DNA from: Athripsodes cinereus
Taxonomy: Eukaryota > Arthropoda > Insecta > Trichoptera > Leptoceridae
Direction: 5' to 3'
Length of the DNA: 64,000 nucleotides
Assembly: GCA_947579605.1 (NCBI GenBank)
Contig: OX388318.1
Span: 22,988,098 to 23,052,097 of the forward strand
Below the pieces are notes generated by a model. It was not told where the DNA came from, made no database searches, and saw only the letters and a program-made list of their open reading frames with translations. The translations under genes and the position numbers were made by a program. Within the stretch, counting starts at the first letter, position 1, and each line of letters opens with the position of its first letter. Below are positions 1 to 11,559 of the stretch, piece by piece.

Positions 1-140
1 TGTCACACGTCAAAGTCTATCAGTAAACTAGCAGAATAACTGCATATATAAGAATTATGATTATAAAGAGCCAAGGTCAACACAGATAGCTAGTATTTTC
101 AATGTAATCCGTCACTTTTTGTGTATCCATATTAAATTAA

Positions 141-356
141 TTATAAAAAACTTATACTTTTTTATACACACTTATATTTTTATTTTTGTAGACAATATTG
201 TTTCGTCTCTTAATGAGACATTATCAATACTAAACTATGCAAAACAAATAATATTCAATTAAGGTGAAAATACAGTGGTAGTGGTAGAGGGGGGAACAAT
301 GGAGGTATGAGGGTATGAAACAAGTGGGAATATTCTGAGAATTGGGGATGCATTGG
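141..356 (+). repeat. Left inverted arm of the PLE
   Basis: Reverse complement of 753-968 over its full 216 bp. It begins TTATAAAAAACTTATAC and ends ATGCATTGG. It corresponds to the LTR-like repeat (pLTR) of Penelope-like elements in inverted orientation. Confidence 0.9.
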
Positions 357-850
357 TCAAGAAGGATGCATTAAGTCAAGATATAACTGCATCATACTAT
401 ACTGACCACAAGCTTGGAAAGTATTTAATTAACAATAGACATAAGATTGAACATGTGGAGAAGAGCGGAGTTTATCAAATAAATTGTGAAGAATGTGACA
501 AAAAGTATGTAGGAATGACAACAAGAAAAATAAAAACTAGGATTAAGGAACATTTAAATTGTCTAAAAAGTACGGGATTCTCTGAATTTGCCAACCACTT
601 AATAGAAGAAAACCATAACATAAACCAAAAGGAGCCTTTTAAAATATTGAATTTTAATAATAGTAGTTATAGAAGATTATTACTAAGAGAAACATTGGAA
701 ATTCATAAAAATATTAATAGTGTAAATAATTTAGTAAATAAAACAACAATACCCAATGCATCCCCAATTCTCAGAATATTCCCACTTGTTTCATACCCTC
801 ATACCTCCATTGTTCCCCCCTCTACCACTACCACTGTATTTTCACCTTAA
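357..850 (+). pseudogene. GIY-YIG endonuclease domain of a Penelope-like element (C-terminal fragment)
   Basis: The frame encodes the C-terminal nuclease of a Penelope-type retroelement, which nicks target DNA for insertion. The visible motif is GVYQINCEECDKKYVG, with the CxxC spacing typical of PLE GIY-YIG domains, followed by TRKIKTRIKEHL (conserved Arg and His) and a later acidic LRETLEIHKN region. There is no genuine ATG: the frame simply emerges from the left inverted arm, so the start is a truncation junction. The last 30 or so residues are read from the right inverted arm, and the stop at 848-850 lies inside it. No reverse transcriptase is present. Confidence 0.8.
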
Positions 851-968
851 TTGAATATTATTTGTTTTGCATAGTTTAGTATTGATAATGTCTCATTAAG
901 AGACGAAACAATATTGTCTACAAAAATAAAAATATAAGTGTGTATAAAAAAGTATAAGTTTTTTATAA
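753..968 (+). repeat. Right inverted arm of the PLE
   Basis: Exact inverted partner of 141-356. It contains the end of the GIY-YIG reading frame and borders the right copy of the 12-13 bp target duplication. Confidence 0.9.
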
Positions 969-980
969 CAGATAGCTAGT

Positions 981-1770
981 TTATATACCTACTAAATCTC
1001 AATAATTCACAAATCACTCGTTACGGGTGGATTGCCGGTAATAAATAAAATATATCTCAATAATATTAGTTTTTAGTATTGCTACCTTGCTTGATTGGTA
1101 AAAATACTTCTGCATGAAATTTCTCTAATTGTCCTCGTTACTTTCATCACCATCCTCCCACCTCCAATCTTTTTCTAATAATACTTCCACCCCCACCCCA
1201 CTACCCACTAGCCACACATAACTCTCTAACGAACCCTTCTTTTGTTTTTGCACTCAGTTTATATTCTGCTCGTGAATGGTACTAGCGTATCGAAACCGGT
1301 CGCAGATCTACATATAAAATCAAGTGATAATTTAAATACATTGTGAATTAAACTCATTATCTAATCATGTCGCGTAATTATCACATAGTTAATGCCAAAA
1401 ACATCGAAAATAATTGGACAATACCTACACTCCTCGCGAATAGGTTGGGCTGCGGATTAGAGCCCTCTCTGAGGAATTATTAAAAGTAAAACGTTTATAT
1501 GTTTGTTTTTGACATGATTAAAATGTGAAATTATTATTATTAAATAGATAAAGGTAACTTTGTATGAGTGTTTGTTAAATATTTGTATGTTTAACTGGAT
1601 AAAAGCACAACCTCCAGATGACAAAACTAATCAGACATCTTAATTGAAGAACCATGATTGTAGAGCCACTAAGACGGGATATATTGGTACATTCGAGATC
1701 TGAAAACAGGTATCCCAAAAATTTGTTACTTCTATGATTTGCATTATAAGTCTGTCAGTTGATGGATCTT
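981..1770. other. No recognisable gene
   Basis: AT-rich sequence with no long open frame, no paired termini and no match to the repeat families seen elsewhere in the window. Confidence 0.6.
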
Positions 1771-1781
1771 ATATCGTATCG

Positions 1782-2267
1782 TATATAATAATATTGATTT
1801 AAGCGTGAGGAAGAATCTCACTAAAGCCTTTGTGTGGAGCATTTTGCTATATGGGTGCGAGACGTGGACCATCAGCAAGAGTGAAAGCGGACGGTTAGCG
1901 GCATTTGAAATGTGGTGCTATAGACGCATGCTGAAGATTCATTGGTCGGAACACGTCGAAAACGAAGAAGTGTTAACCAGGGTTGGCGAAAAAAGGCAAC
2001 TCCTCAAAAGAATCTGCCAACAACGAGCTAACTGGATTGGCCACAACATCAGGCACCCAGGACTGCTCATCGCAATCGCAGAGGGCATGACCGAAGGCAC
2101 AAATGGCAGAGGCCGACCGAGAGACGCCTATGTGGACCAACTGAAGAGGGACATGAGCTGTGGCTCATACATGGAGTTGAAGAGACTGGCTGAGAATAGG
2201 GAGGAGTGGAGAAGAAAGTCCAAACTCGTTGCAGACCAATCCAATGGATTGTTAATCATTATATATA
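1782..2267 (+). pseudogene. LINE reverse transcriptase C-terminal fragment with target duplication
   Basis: This is the 3' end of a non-LTR retrotransposon ORF. Diagnostic strings are LLYGCETWTISK, FEMWCYRRMLKIHWSEHV, RANWIGHNIRH and NGRGRPRDAYVDQLKRDM, ending near NREEWRRKSKLVADQSNG. These belong to the segment after the catalytic palm in RTE/Jockey-like LINE proteins. The insert is 5'-truncated. An 11-bp duplication, ATATCGTATCG, flanks it at 1771-1781 and 2268-2278. The tail is AT-repeat rather than poly(A). A second copy of the family is at 7762-7935 on the other strand. Confidence 0.8.
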
Positions 2268-2278
2268 ATATCGTATCG

Positions 2279-2828
2279 GACGTTATATCGTAAAAGTGAG
2301 AATGGTGAAATTCTCACTTCTTCCGATTAGATTTTGTATAATTTTGCATTATGTAACTATGGTTCTCCAGATTACGAGATATTCGATTGGTTTCATCTCT
2401 TTTTTGTTAATTAAACATTTTTATATGGACGAATTATCAAGCGTCATATACCTACATAATAACATAATCTCAAGGGTGCCACAACGTAATATATTTATAA
2501 ACTTTTTCTCATTATGTTCAATTTTCTATTAAATGATACAGAACCGGGTTAAACGTAGCTAGTACGAAATATTACAATACTCAATTATAATTTTTCCGTA
2601 ATTAATTTTGAGTGTATGAAAAATAAACACAATAAAAAAATGTGTTCAAATGTAGTAGGTACTGAATAATAACTACCCGATATCACAAAAAAATGCCTTC
2701 TTATCCCCGGCTTTATAACCATAGTTAATCTCAGAATAGAGTTATCTCTGACTAAACCAAAATTTTGCTCACAAAACAATAATTATGTTCTATAGTATTG
2801 AACCATTTTTTTAGGTATACATACATAC
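2279..2828. other. No recognisable gene
   Basis: AT-rich sequence. The short open frames on either strand show no family resemblance. Confidence 0.6.
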
Positions 2829-2975
2829 ACACCACCACGGCAATTTGCACATATGGGGTAGTCAGCGGACTAACTGCATGTAATAAACATGCAACTTATC
2901 AAAAAAGTTACGACATTCAGTATGGGTGGTATACTTCATCGCTGAACTAAAAATAATTATTTTCTTAAACGTAAT
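2829..2975 (-). repeat. TAG-SINE fragment
   Basis: A copy of the short dispersed family whose best copy is at 15988-16240. It shows the tail block (CACGGCAATTTGCACATATG), the block around the TGCATGTAATAAACATGCA palindrome, and the block matching CATCGCTGAA. The (TAG)n tail is lost. Confidence 0.65.
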
Positions 2976-3279
2976 TTAAGAATAAGGTAAACGTTTAAGG
3001 TACCACTTTACATATGTTATTTTATTTCAAAATGTCATTTTTGAATTTTTCAAATAATATATTTTTTTTACGTTACATGGAATAATTAATAGCTGGCTCT
3101 TCGTGGCACTATGATGGTTTATGTGCAGACATTAAAAAATGCGACTTCCTTTGATTGTGTTGTTTCATTTTGATGATTTGTTTTTTAAAGTGTGTCATTT
3201 TTTACTTAACTCTTTTATTTTTTTGTTTTCATGCTGAGATTATCTCAGTACAGGGTGAAACTTTGAAAATAGGTACTAT

Positions 3280-3388
3280 ACTTTACCATCACGACATCTC
3301 CCACAAATGGGGCATCTATTGGACCAACTGCATTTAACAAACATGCATATCGTCCTCTCCGGGCAAATAAAAGTTAAGACATCCATGT
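3280..3388 (-). repeat. TAG-SINE fragment
   Basis: The 3' half of the family in reverse orientation: ATCACGACATCTCCCACAAA, then the ACTGCATTTAACAAACATGC block and GTCCTCTCCGGG. Confidence 0.6.
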
Positions 3389-4289
3389 TTCATTGTTGAA
3401 TTTAATAATGATAATAAAAATTAAATTAATAGGTACTTATCATTGTTTGTGATCAATCTGTCATTTAGCCAGGCGTAACCGATAGAATAGAATAGTTATT
3501 CTGTGATTGTGAGTACGGATGTAAATGAACTGGTACCTACTTATATTTCATTATCCCAGTGTCAGAATATGCCTAGTAAGAGTAGTAAGTAATGATAATA
3601 ACACAGAGGGCACATCACCCATGGGAATGATCACATACATTATCTGTTTGTTTTTATTTAATATTTTATTACGCCATTTTGATAACACACCCTAAATATT
3701 AATCTACCCGACGATTATGTTGTGTACATTTTGTATTGTGGCTGGGAATTTATTATCAAATGAATAATATTGTTTGTGTGTTTGTATGTTGGTGATTATT
3801 ATCTCCTTTTTTTAAAAGGACGTTAAAAATAATATATTCACCATTAAATTTTGTGTACATTTCTGTCTATTATACAATAATCTCTATTAAAGTATTAAAT
3901 TTTTATGTTTCAAATATTTTTGAGCTTCTTTGAAATTATCAGCGTCAATTTTATAAATACTAACAAATCAATCTTACCAATACAATTATTTTAGTTGTCG
4001 TGTTAAGGGAGAATTTAATTTTGTTCGATCTAATTTTAATACGCAAACAATAATGTGATGGTTAAAAAATAAGAATGCCAACAGAATGTTTGAACTTTGA
4101 AGACACAAATTAAACATAGAATTGTTTTAAAAATGAAAGATTTTCAGAATGATTGTCTTGACTCATCCACAAATTAAAAAACAGTACTTCTACGTGCTAC
4201 CTATGTAGACGTTCTATAAACAGCATTATTTTATGGTAATTTTAAAACTGTTGCATAAAATAGTGAATCATACATCAGCTGTTTGGAAT
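3389..4289. other. No recognisable gene
   Basis: AT-rich sequence. No paired termini, splice-bounded coding blocks or known repeat were seen. Confidence 0.55.
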
Positions 4290-4698
4290 CATCATCATCA
4301 TCATCATCATCGCCCTCAACGCTCCTCTCGGGAGCACAGGGCAGAAACCAGCCTCCTCCATTCAGAGCGTCTCTGTGCCAATTACGTCACCTCTTTCCAC
4401 GACATTCCTTGAGCTCTGATATCGTTGTCATAGGAACGGTGTATTGTGAAAGAGAGACGCCCGGGCCGACGGAACCCCTGCGGACGGAAGAACAGTGCTC
4501 TTTTTGGCCAACTATCATTAGACATTCTCAAAACATGTCCCAGCCAGGACCATTGTCTCTCCTGTATTACGGAGATTACAGGTCTCTGCTGGGTTCACCG
4601 GCGCACAGCATCATTTGTAACATGTTCATACCATTTGACATCCAAAATCCTTCTAAGACACTTGTTTTTGAAGCTTAGTATCTTCCGCTCTTGAGCCT
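4290..4698 (-). pseudogene. LINE-A 3' end, copy 1
   Basis: On the minus strand this reads as the C-terminus of a LINE reverse transcriptase protein. Identifiable pieces are RRILDVKWYEHV, WSWLGHVLRMSNDSWPKR, RRPGRLSFTIHRSYDNDIRA and RRSEWRRL. It ends in a (GAT)n tail, seen as (ATC)n at 4293-4311. It is truncated at its 5' side near 4698 and lies head-to-head with copy 2. Two further copies are at 4741-5322 and 6460-6965. Confidence 0.75.
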
Positions 4699-4740
4699 TG
4701 TTCGGAATAACGGGTGTTATCTTTCGCGTATTATTATTAA

Positions 4741-5322
4741 GGCTTAAGAGCGGAGGATACTTAGCTTTGAAAACAAGTGTCTTAGGAGGATTTTGGGTGT
4801 AAGATGATGATGATTTTGGATGATTTTTTTTTGACGCCGTTTAACGGTCCTTAGACCGTCTCAAGGGCGCCAGTGAAGAGTTCAGTTTTTAATTTGCTTC
4901 TGAAGCTGGTGATAGTCAGACTATCTCTCAATGGCACCGGTAGGCGATTCCGCATAACCGGTCCAACAACACCAAAGATGGTATGAACATGTCATAAATG
5001 ATGCTGTACGCCGACACACCCGGCAGAGATCTGTTATCTCCGTGATACAGGAGACGATGGTCCTGGCTGGATCATGTTCTAAGAATGCCCAATGATAGTT
5101 GGCTAAAAAGAGCACTGTTTTTCCGTCCGCAAGGGTTCCGTCGGCCCGGGCATCCCTCTTTTACAATACACCGTTCCTATGACAACGATATCAGAGCGCA
5201 GGGAATGTCGTAGGAAGAGGTGACGCGATTGGTACAGAGACGCTCTGAATGGAGGAGGCAGGTTTCTGCCCTGTGCTCCCGAAAGGAGCATTGAGGGCGA
5301 TGATGATGATTATTATTATTGG
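4741..5322 (+). pseudogene. LINE-A 3' end, copy 2 (interrupted)
   Basis: Same LINE 3' region as 4290-4698, in opposite orientation and about 40 bp away. It is split at 4801-4974 by a fragment of another LINE. The coding remnant has several substitutions and frame breaks. It ends in a (GAT)n-like tail near 5298. Confidence 0.75.
4801..4974 (-). mobile_element. LINE (CR1/Jockey-type) 3' fragment nested in LINE-A
   Basis: This block matches the 3' end of the LINE at 57596-57960, including GACCGTCTCAAGGGCGCC and CTATCTCTCAATGGCACCGG. It lies precisely inside LINE-A copy 2: LINE-A sequence stops at GGATTTTGGGTGTAAG and resumes at ATGGTATGAACATG. It is 5'-truncated. Confidence 0.8.
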
Positions 5323-6007
5323 GAGAAGTACTTTAATAAATCAAAATAATCAGGATAGTATATGAGGCATGCCTCAGCGATATGTAGCCACATAATTTTT
5401 ACCTGCCTTTTATATGGTTTTTCTTCACATAAAAAAAATTCACACGATATTACAACATTTTATATTTCAATTTTATTTAATTCGAAAATGTAAATAGGGT
5501 TCACTTAGCAGAAACATTCGACAAAACGTCCTCGGGCTATTTTCAATATATTTCAAATTAAGAGTGTAAAATATTATATATTTTTTAATTGTCCATTTAA
5601 TTTATATAAAAACGTTTCCGCTTTTCTCACTTCCGCTGGGCTGACATTTGTTTGGTCGTAAGCTTTCAAATTAAACAGCTACAAATAATTAAAAAGGGAA
5701 AAACACATAATAATGTGAAAACCCTTAGCGATAATGTAGGAACACTTTTTTTTTAATTATTTCCATACTTCTATCCATTTTGCTTCATTATACTTTTTTG
5801 GGAGCACAGCGTGTTGGCTTAGAGACTTTTCTCCAGTAAAGACATGAGTAATAACAAACACACAACACAACGTTCCTAATCGAACTAGAACTATGTTTTA
5901 CTTGAATACATTTCAATGGCATTCACTCTGGTGATAAGAGTTTGTTTCTAAATACATACTTATGTATATCCTTTAGTATCTCAATATTTCTGATCCTTTT
6001 AACTATA
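5323..6007. other. No recognisable gene
   Basis: AT-rich sequence with no identified repeat and no supported coding frame. Confidence 0.55.
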
Positions 6008-6305
6008 TACTCCGTGAAGCACCCGGTACCCAATAAGTCTCTCACTGTTTTCTGTAAGTTTTTGAGTGAACTGTAAAAGGCAGGTGTAATTATAATTATA
6101 TGATTTTTATAGCGCCTATTTGTGGACAGATCCACCTCAAGGTTTAGTTCGAAAAAGACATTTTACATCTAAAATTTAGCGATAAAGTTTGCCACTAATC
6201 CTGAATGTCATAATTAGTTGTTAGCGTGGCGAAAAAAAAAGTGACAAACCTCATCGCTAATTTTAAGATGTGAAATGTCTTTGTTTTTTCGAACACCACC
6301 TACAA
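6008..6305. repeat. TAG-SINE copies in inverted arrangement
   Basis: The left part, 6008-6213 (+), has the 5' block (GAAGCACCCGGTACCCAATA), the GTAAGTTTTTGAGTGAACTG block and the AGCGATAAAGTTTGCCAC block, with about 60 bp of foreign sequence at 6088-6146. The right part, 6238-6300 (-), repeats the CATCGCTAA to TTCGAACACC segment in opposite orientation, so the two form a hairpin around 6214-6237. Confidence 0.6.
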
Positions 6306-6459
6306 GACATTTTGAATACTTACGGAAATGAGTGGTAAAACAATTCCTAGCCGGTTGCGTCGAAAAAAAGAAGAAAAATAATTTATTAATCAATTAATAA
6401 AAAAAACACTCTGGGTTCCTGTATTTTTATTTACTTGTTTTTAACATGAAGTAGGCAAA

Positions 6460-6965
6460 GTTCAAGAGCGGAAGATACTCACCTTTGAAAACAAGTGTCT
6501 TAGAAGGATTTTGGATGTCAAATGGTATGAACATGTTACAAATGATGCTGTGCGCCGGCGCACCCAGCAGAGACCTGTAATCTCCGTAATACAGGAGAGA
6601 CGATGGTCCTAGCTGGGACATGTTTTGAGAATGCCCAATGATAGTTGGCCAAAAAGAGTTTCCGCAGGGGTTCCGTCGGCCCGGGCGTCCCTCTTTCACA
6701 ATACACCGTTCCTATGACAACGATATCAGAGCGCAAGGAATGTCGTGGAAAGAGGCGACGCAATTGGCACAGAGACGCTCTGAATGGAGGAGGCTGTTTT
6801 CTGCCCTGTGCTCCCGAGAGGAGCGTTGGGGGCGATGATGATGATAATGAGGCAAAGTTGCGCTCGGAGGACGCAGGGGACCGGAAAACTTGAAAGATGA
6901 GGACTAGGAGAGCCGACCCCAAGTAAATGGGATAAAGGCGAGGGCGAAGAAGAAGAAGAAGAAGT
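6460..6965 (+). pseudogene. LINE-A 3' end, copy 3
   Basis: C-terminal LINE coding remnant (WSWLGHVLRMPNDSWPKR, then GRPSFTIHRSYDNDIRAQGM and RRSEWRRLFSALCSREER), the same family as 4290-4698. A short deletion after the PKR codons shifts the frame. The 3' end extends further than in the other copies, through a (GAT) stretch to a (GAA)n run at 6946-6963. Confidence 0.75.
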
Positions 6966-7494
6966 TTTTATTGATTATTTAGATAGACATATATTTCTTT
7001 TTATGTTAGGGTTTAGGGTTCACTGGAAGACGTTGCTCAGCAACAAGTCCGCCTTTTGGCTTAAATTTGTTAATTGTCATGTTGTGTTTTTTGTATATTT
7101 ACGTACAATTTCGGTCTATTTATTGAAATATATAAGGGTGTACGTAAAAAACAGCCTCTTTTTATACATTGAAAAATAAAGATTAATACTAATATTATAG
7201 AACGTGCAAAATTATAACACTTACAATAATTTCACTCATTTTTATTGTTTGCATGATGTGAATAAATTTGTATCTTGATAAGGGTAATAACTTTAAGTAC
7301 CTACCCACTGAGTAATTAAACATAAGTTTATATTTTGCAATTAGATAATTAAGTTGGGAGTGTCGCGTGTGGGCTGGTTGATTGTAAGATATTGCGTGTG
7401 TGTGTGTGTAGATGGATGACATTGTGACATAATATGTATGTATTTATGTTTATTTTTATGTGATGTATCTCATCATTGAAGATTATAATTTAAA
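6966..7494. other. No recognisable gene
   Basis: AT-rich sequence containing a short (TG)n microsatellite near 7395-7410. Nothing else was identified. Confidence 0.55.
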
Positions 7495-7672
7495 AGTTCG
7501 TCGTTAGCCTGGAGGTAGAGTCTCGGCCTTGTGAACAAGGGGTCCGGGGTTCGATCCCAGGTGCCGGCAAACTCCCCTTTCACGACACAAGCTTTTAGCT
7601 TACTGTGAAAGGTGTATAAGGTTGTATTTGGGTTGATAACAAAACCCAGATATATATTTAAAAAAAAAAAAT
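7495..7672 (+). mobile_element. tRNA-derived SINE (tSINE-1), full copy
   Basis: The head resembles a tRNA gene with internal RNA polymerase III promoter boxes: an A box around TAGCCTGGAGGTAGAG and a B box GGTTCGATCCC near 7549. The body contains ACGACACAAGCTTTTAGC and ends in a poly(A) run at 7660-7671. A second copy lies at 40231-40414 on the minus strand and a diverged one at 33450-33590. The A-to-B spacing and the tail argue for a SINE, not a functional tRNA gene. Confidence 0.85.
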
Positions 7673-7761
7673 GTAAGTAATAAAAAATAACATACTCACA
7701 AATTGTTTTTTTTATACTTTTACTTATTAATTTTATTATTCACTTACATTGATTATTTATA

Positions 7762-7935
7762 ATGGGTTGGATTGGATTGGTCCATTGGATATAATCCATT
7801 GGATTGGTCTGCAACGAGTTTGGATTTTCTTATCCATTCCCTATTCTCAGCCAGTCTCTTAAGCTCTACGTATGAGCCACAGTTCATGTCCCTCTTCAGT
7901 TGGTCCATATAAGCGTCTCTTGGTTATTTCTTTTA
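7762..7935 (-). pseudogene. LINE C-terminal fragment, same family as 1782-2267
   Basis: The minus strand reads RDAYMDQLKRDMNCGSYVE then LKRLAENRE and SKLVADQSNG, nearly the same as the end of the LINE at 1782-2267. It finishes in a short CCAATCCAATCC-type tandem tail. Confidence 0.75.
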
Positions 7936-9751
7936 CCTCGTTTAAGTTTCCTGCCTAGCTTCATTTAAAGCCATTAATAGGAACCTCAGCAAGGAATCAA
8001 CGAAAAGCTCATTTTATTAATAAAATGTCGCAGAATAAAAAAAACGGAAAACAAAATTCATCCTATTCACTTCCTTTCAATTCCAATCTATCGCATTTCT
8101 ATCAACTGCTTGTTTCCGTAGCATTTTATATAAGATAAGGGTACATATTGCTTCTGACATATTCTCGTAAACTTTTAACATATTCCTTTCCATATTAATA
8201 GCGGTGTTGATTTGATTAACCGTTTCTTTCTGATTCTCTCCTTCTTTTTCTTAGCATTTTTTTTTCTACACGTCATTGCCAATAATAGAGATTGAAAATA
8301 AAGTATTTATCAGATCATTTAATATAGTGATAAACTGAATATCGGTTACAGTAACAATAACGGATATTCGCCGAAATTCTAAACCGAAAGTACGGCGGCT
8401 AATGTCATAAACTATTTACTATCATGTGATTTGAAAAAAAAGTGTACCATAATTTTCAAACGTTCCGAACACTTATCTTTTACGTAGGTAGTTTTAAAAG
8501 ATATTTTATTTAAACGTTCTTTTAAGGGCTAGAAATTTTTTCATTTTGCGATAATATTTATTAATTTGTTGATGCTAATATTGCTGATAATAATATTGCA
8601 TTATTATAGTGTGTATTACTCAAAAACCTTTATACTGATTTTGAATTTATTTCGCCGAATAGCCCTGTTGTGAAATCGATTTTTGAATAAAAAATAATTT
8701 TAATAAATTGATGTGGGCGATAACGTAAGAGTTTAAATAAAATTAGTGAAAATATTAGTGTTTTTAATATTATTTATTAATTATTAAATATGAGTTTTCA
8801 AAGTGTAAACACAACCCTTCAACAATTTTAATAAATTATTTAGATATTCAATCAATGGATAAAAATGACAGTCGCCTGTATGTGAAGCCGGATAGGTCCA
8901 TTTCATCTCTCATTTAATATTTATGAACCTATACTTACTAGTTGATCTGATAAAATAAAATGTATTTCCCCTGTAAAGTTATATGATCATAATCACGTTA
9001 CAAATAAAGCAATGTTGATGATGGTTGATGCAGTTAAAAAAATAATTTTTTTATCAGTTGAATTTCTTTATTTTTCGTTGCTTTATTACTTTTATGTTAT
9101 TGTCTCAGTAAAATGCGCCATTTTCAATATTATAAAGTATCAATACATTGAGAAAGGCTTTTTTTTTAAATTACTGTATTTTCTTTACTGGTTCAAATAC
9201 TTCCAATCAGAAAACACTATTTCAAATGGGATTGTTCCCTTTATGTGTTCGCAAAAGGAACGACAAAAATGGCAAAAGATGAAGATTAAGTCATCGAGAC
9301 CTCGAGGAGCGAAAATTTTTGTGAACGTGGTCACTCTACGTTGTCTTCGTAATGCTAATTATAAATTTCCTGCACATTTTCAAAAATATATTCATTAATT
9401 CATACCATTTTGATATTTCCCATAAGTAGTAAGTTTTTCATTTTTTTTTAAGTTTTTAAAAATTTTGAGTTTTCTAATTTTTAGAGTTTTTTTGTATTGT
9501 TTTTGCATACCGTTGAGAAGTGTGAATGTGTTTGTGCGAATGAATGTATTATGTGTGCGAATTCAAGTGAATGGATGTATTGTGAATGAATGTATTGTGT
9601 GTAAGATTTTTTATAATTGTTTTGTGTGTTATTGCTGAAGTTTGCACTGTTTGGATGTTAGACTATTGGAATGTTTTTGTCACTTACATGTTTATATTTA
9701 TATGTCTTTCATCTGTTGTGTACCATGTAAATGAATAAATAAATAAAGTAG
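7936..9751. other. No recognisable gene
   Basis: About 1.8 kb of AT-rich sequence. A 128-codon open frame at 9012-9398 (+) is hydrophobic at its N-terminus and resembles no family I know. It may be chance in AT-rich DNA. An AATAAATAAATAAA tail ends near 9748. Confidence 0.5.
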
Positions 9752-9846
9752 AGTAGCCAGCTGGTCAACATCTGCATGTTATAAACAAATAAACATGAAA
9801 ATTGTCCTCTCTGTGTCAACGAAGTTAGACATTTTGGATGGATTGC
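9752..9846 (-). repeat. TAG-SINE fragment
   Basis: Matches the GTAGCCAGCTGGTC, AAACATGAAAATTGTCCTCT and ACATTTTGGATGG blocks of the family in reverse orientation. Confidence 0.55.
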
Positions 9847-10228
9847 GTGGAATTGAAAATGTAAATTATTCAGGTTAGAAAATCTTAGTCTGTAAAAAAT
9901 TGGAAATAGCTTTCAAATGTGTTAGCATTGGATATAATTATTTTCTTAAAGTTTATTATTTAGGTTTTGTTTAAATTAAAGTAGGTATAATGTAATTTGT
10001 AAAAGAATAGTTTGTAGAAATAGTTTTCAAATTTGTATGCATATGATTTGTTTTATATTTAATATGTCCCCACTCTCCTAATACCAGTAAACCTTTTACT
10101 GTTTGGAGAGTGAGAAAAAAATTTGTTACTTATTAGATATACTAAGGTAATGAATTACTTATTGTTATAGTTTGTCTTATGTACTTAAATAAAATAAAAA
10201 AATGTTTTGGTACGTAATGTGTACATAT

Positions 10229-10301
10229 ACTTGTCTTTTACAGGACACTCAAAAACTTATAGAAAGAGTGGGATTCTTTATCGGGGACTCCACGAGATAT
10301 A
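10229..10301 (-). repeat. TAG-SINE 5'-end fragment
   Basis: Contains CTTTTACAGGACACTCAAAA, then AAGAGTGGGATTCTTTATC and CTCCACGAGAT, the reverse complement of the family's 5' end. Confidence 0.55.
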
Positions 10302-11264
10302 TTTTTTCTTCTTAATTTCCAAATTCCATTATTTACATCATACTTAGATATGAACTCAATTTAAAAGTATTTCTTCGATGAATTCAATCATGATATTTTC
10401 TTAGTCTGGACATCCCTATTTCTTTTTAGTTTCCCAAAAAACAAACTGTTTATATAAACCCTTAGGGGTGATGAGTGAGTAGGGCGGCTGACGGCGGATT
10501 GGGAGGGTATCGCCTGAATCTAATTGATTTGCCATGGACGCCAGAAAAAAATACTATCAAAAATATATCAATCTCACATCAAACAAACCTTTATTGATGT
10601 TTTCTTATTACATCTACATCAAATGTATATATTGTATATTCTAGTTACATATTATCAACATGTTGTTTGTTATTTATAGAACTAGTTCCCTCAGATCTCA
10701 CAAAAAGATGAGGGTTTGAATTCAAGAATTAATAAAAGCATGTAGTTGAAAAACTTTGTACTTTTAATGAAAATGGTTTTACACTACTGGCGACAAACAT
10801 TTGAAGTTATACAATATCTGTGGAGTTCTCGGAGTAAAGAAAATCTCACACTTTTTTTGTAAGTCTTCGGGTGAACGTACGTATTTTTTTGTGGTGTCTA
10901 TCAATAGGTGTAATCCAATCAAAAAGTATGAATCACTAAGAGGATAAAGAGAGTATTAAGGTGTAGATATTGGTCTTGCCGCTTTTATATTTACTTAATC
11001 ATACTTTGTACGGCTGAGATAATCTTTCACGCAAATAAAATAATTTAAACAGCTTGTTTATATGAATATTTGTAAATAATATTGGAAAAGGCATTCCAAA
11101 TCTTCGCTTTTATTATCGTGGTAGGTTCGGGAATGGCAATACTAGCTTAGTGGTACTGATGGATCGGAAAGAGTTTAAATAATAAAGAAATTGTTACCCA
11201 AACGGATAAATAGAAGTTCTTGGACTCCTGAAATATCCGGGAAAAGAGGTTATTTGAATAATAA
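10302..11264. other. No recognisable gene
   Basis: AT-rich sequence with no supported coding or repeat structure. Confidence 0.5.
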
Positions 11265-11335
11265 TAATTTTGTGCAATGGGCGAGTTTATCGCAGAAGCG
11301 CGATCTGTGAAGTAGCCCAGCAGCCAGGAACCGGG
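11265..11335 (-). repeat. LINE 3' UTR fragment
   Basis: Shares GCAATGGGCGAGTTTATCGC and the following GAAGCGCGAT block with 24640-24775 and, in reverse, with 26925-27080. The family has AT-rich or A-rich tails, so it is probably a LINE 3' untranslated region. Confidence 0.5.
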
Positions 11336-11559
11336 CTAAAGTGAAAGATGTCCTGGATAAAGTGGTCAATTGGCGTCTGTTTTTGCACTAATTGTTTTGT
11401 AAATATGACTTGCAATCAAAATTTGTACCCCCATTTCACGTCCTCCCAGCTTTTGAGGAATATTTTAACGAATATGCATGAGGGCGATTGATCACCTCAC
11501 AAATTATATTTTCTGAAATACTGCGTCCTCTGAAATTTACCGTCCTGGTTTAATGTCCT

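Larger units (their letters stand above)
95..968 (+). mobile_element. Short Penelope-like element with inverted terminal repeats
   Basis: The element has two 216-bp inverted arms, 141-356 and 753-968, with no difference I could find between them. They enclose a fragment coding for a GIY-YIG endonuclease domain. A 46-bp segment at 95-140 lies only on the left, outside the arm. Copies of ACAGATAGCTAGT lie at 82-94 and 968-980 and read as a 12-13 bp target duplication. The reverse transcriptase domain that normally precedes GIY-YIG in Penelope-like elements is missing, so this is a strongly 5'-truncated copy. The identical arms suggest a young insertion. Confidence 0.85.

Noticed and set aside
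7003..7020. Telomere-like GTTAGGGTTTAGGGTT
   Set aside because: Only two units; far too short for telomeric repeats and unlike the insect TTAGG array.
7500..7575. Possible tRNA gene (A and B boxes)
   Set aside because: The same head with the same body and poly(A) tail recurs at 40231-40414, so it is a SINE. The cloverleaf arms do not pair well by eye.
9012..9398. 128-codon open frame
   Set aside because: AT-driven composition, no motif, no splice or promoter context and no second copy.
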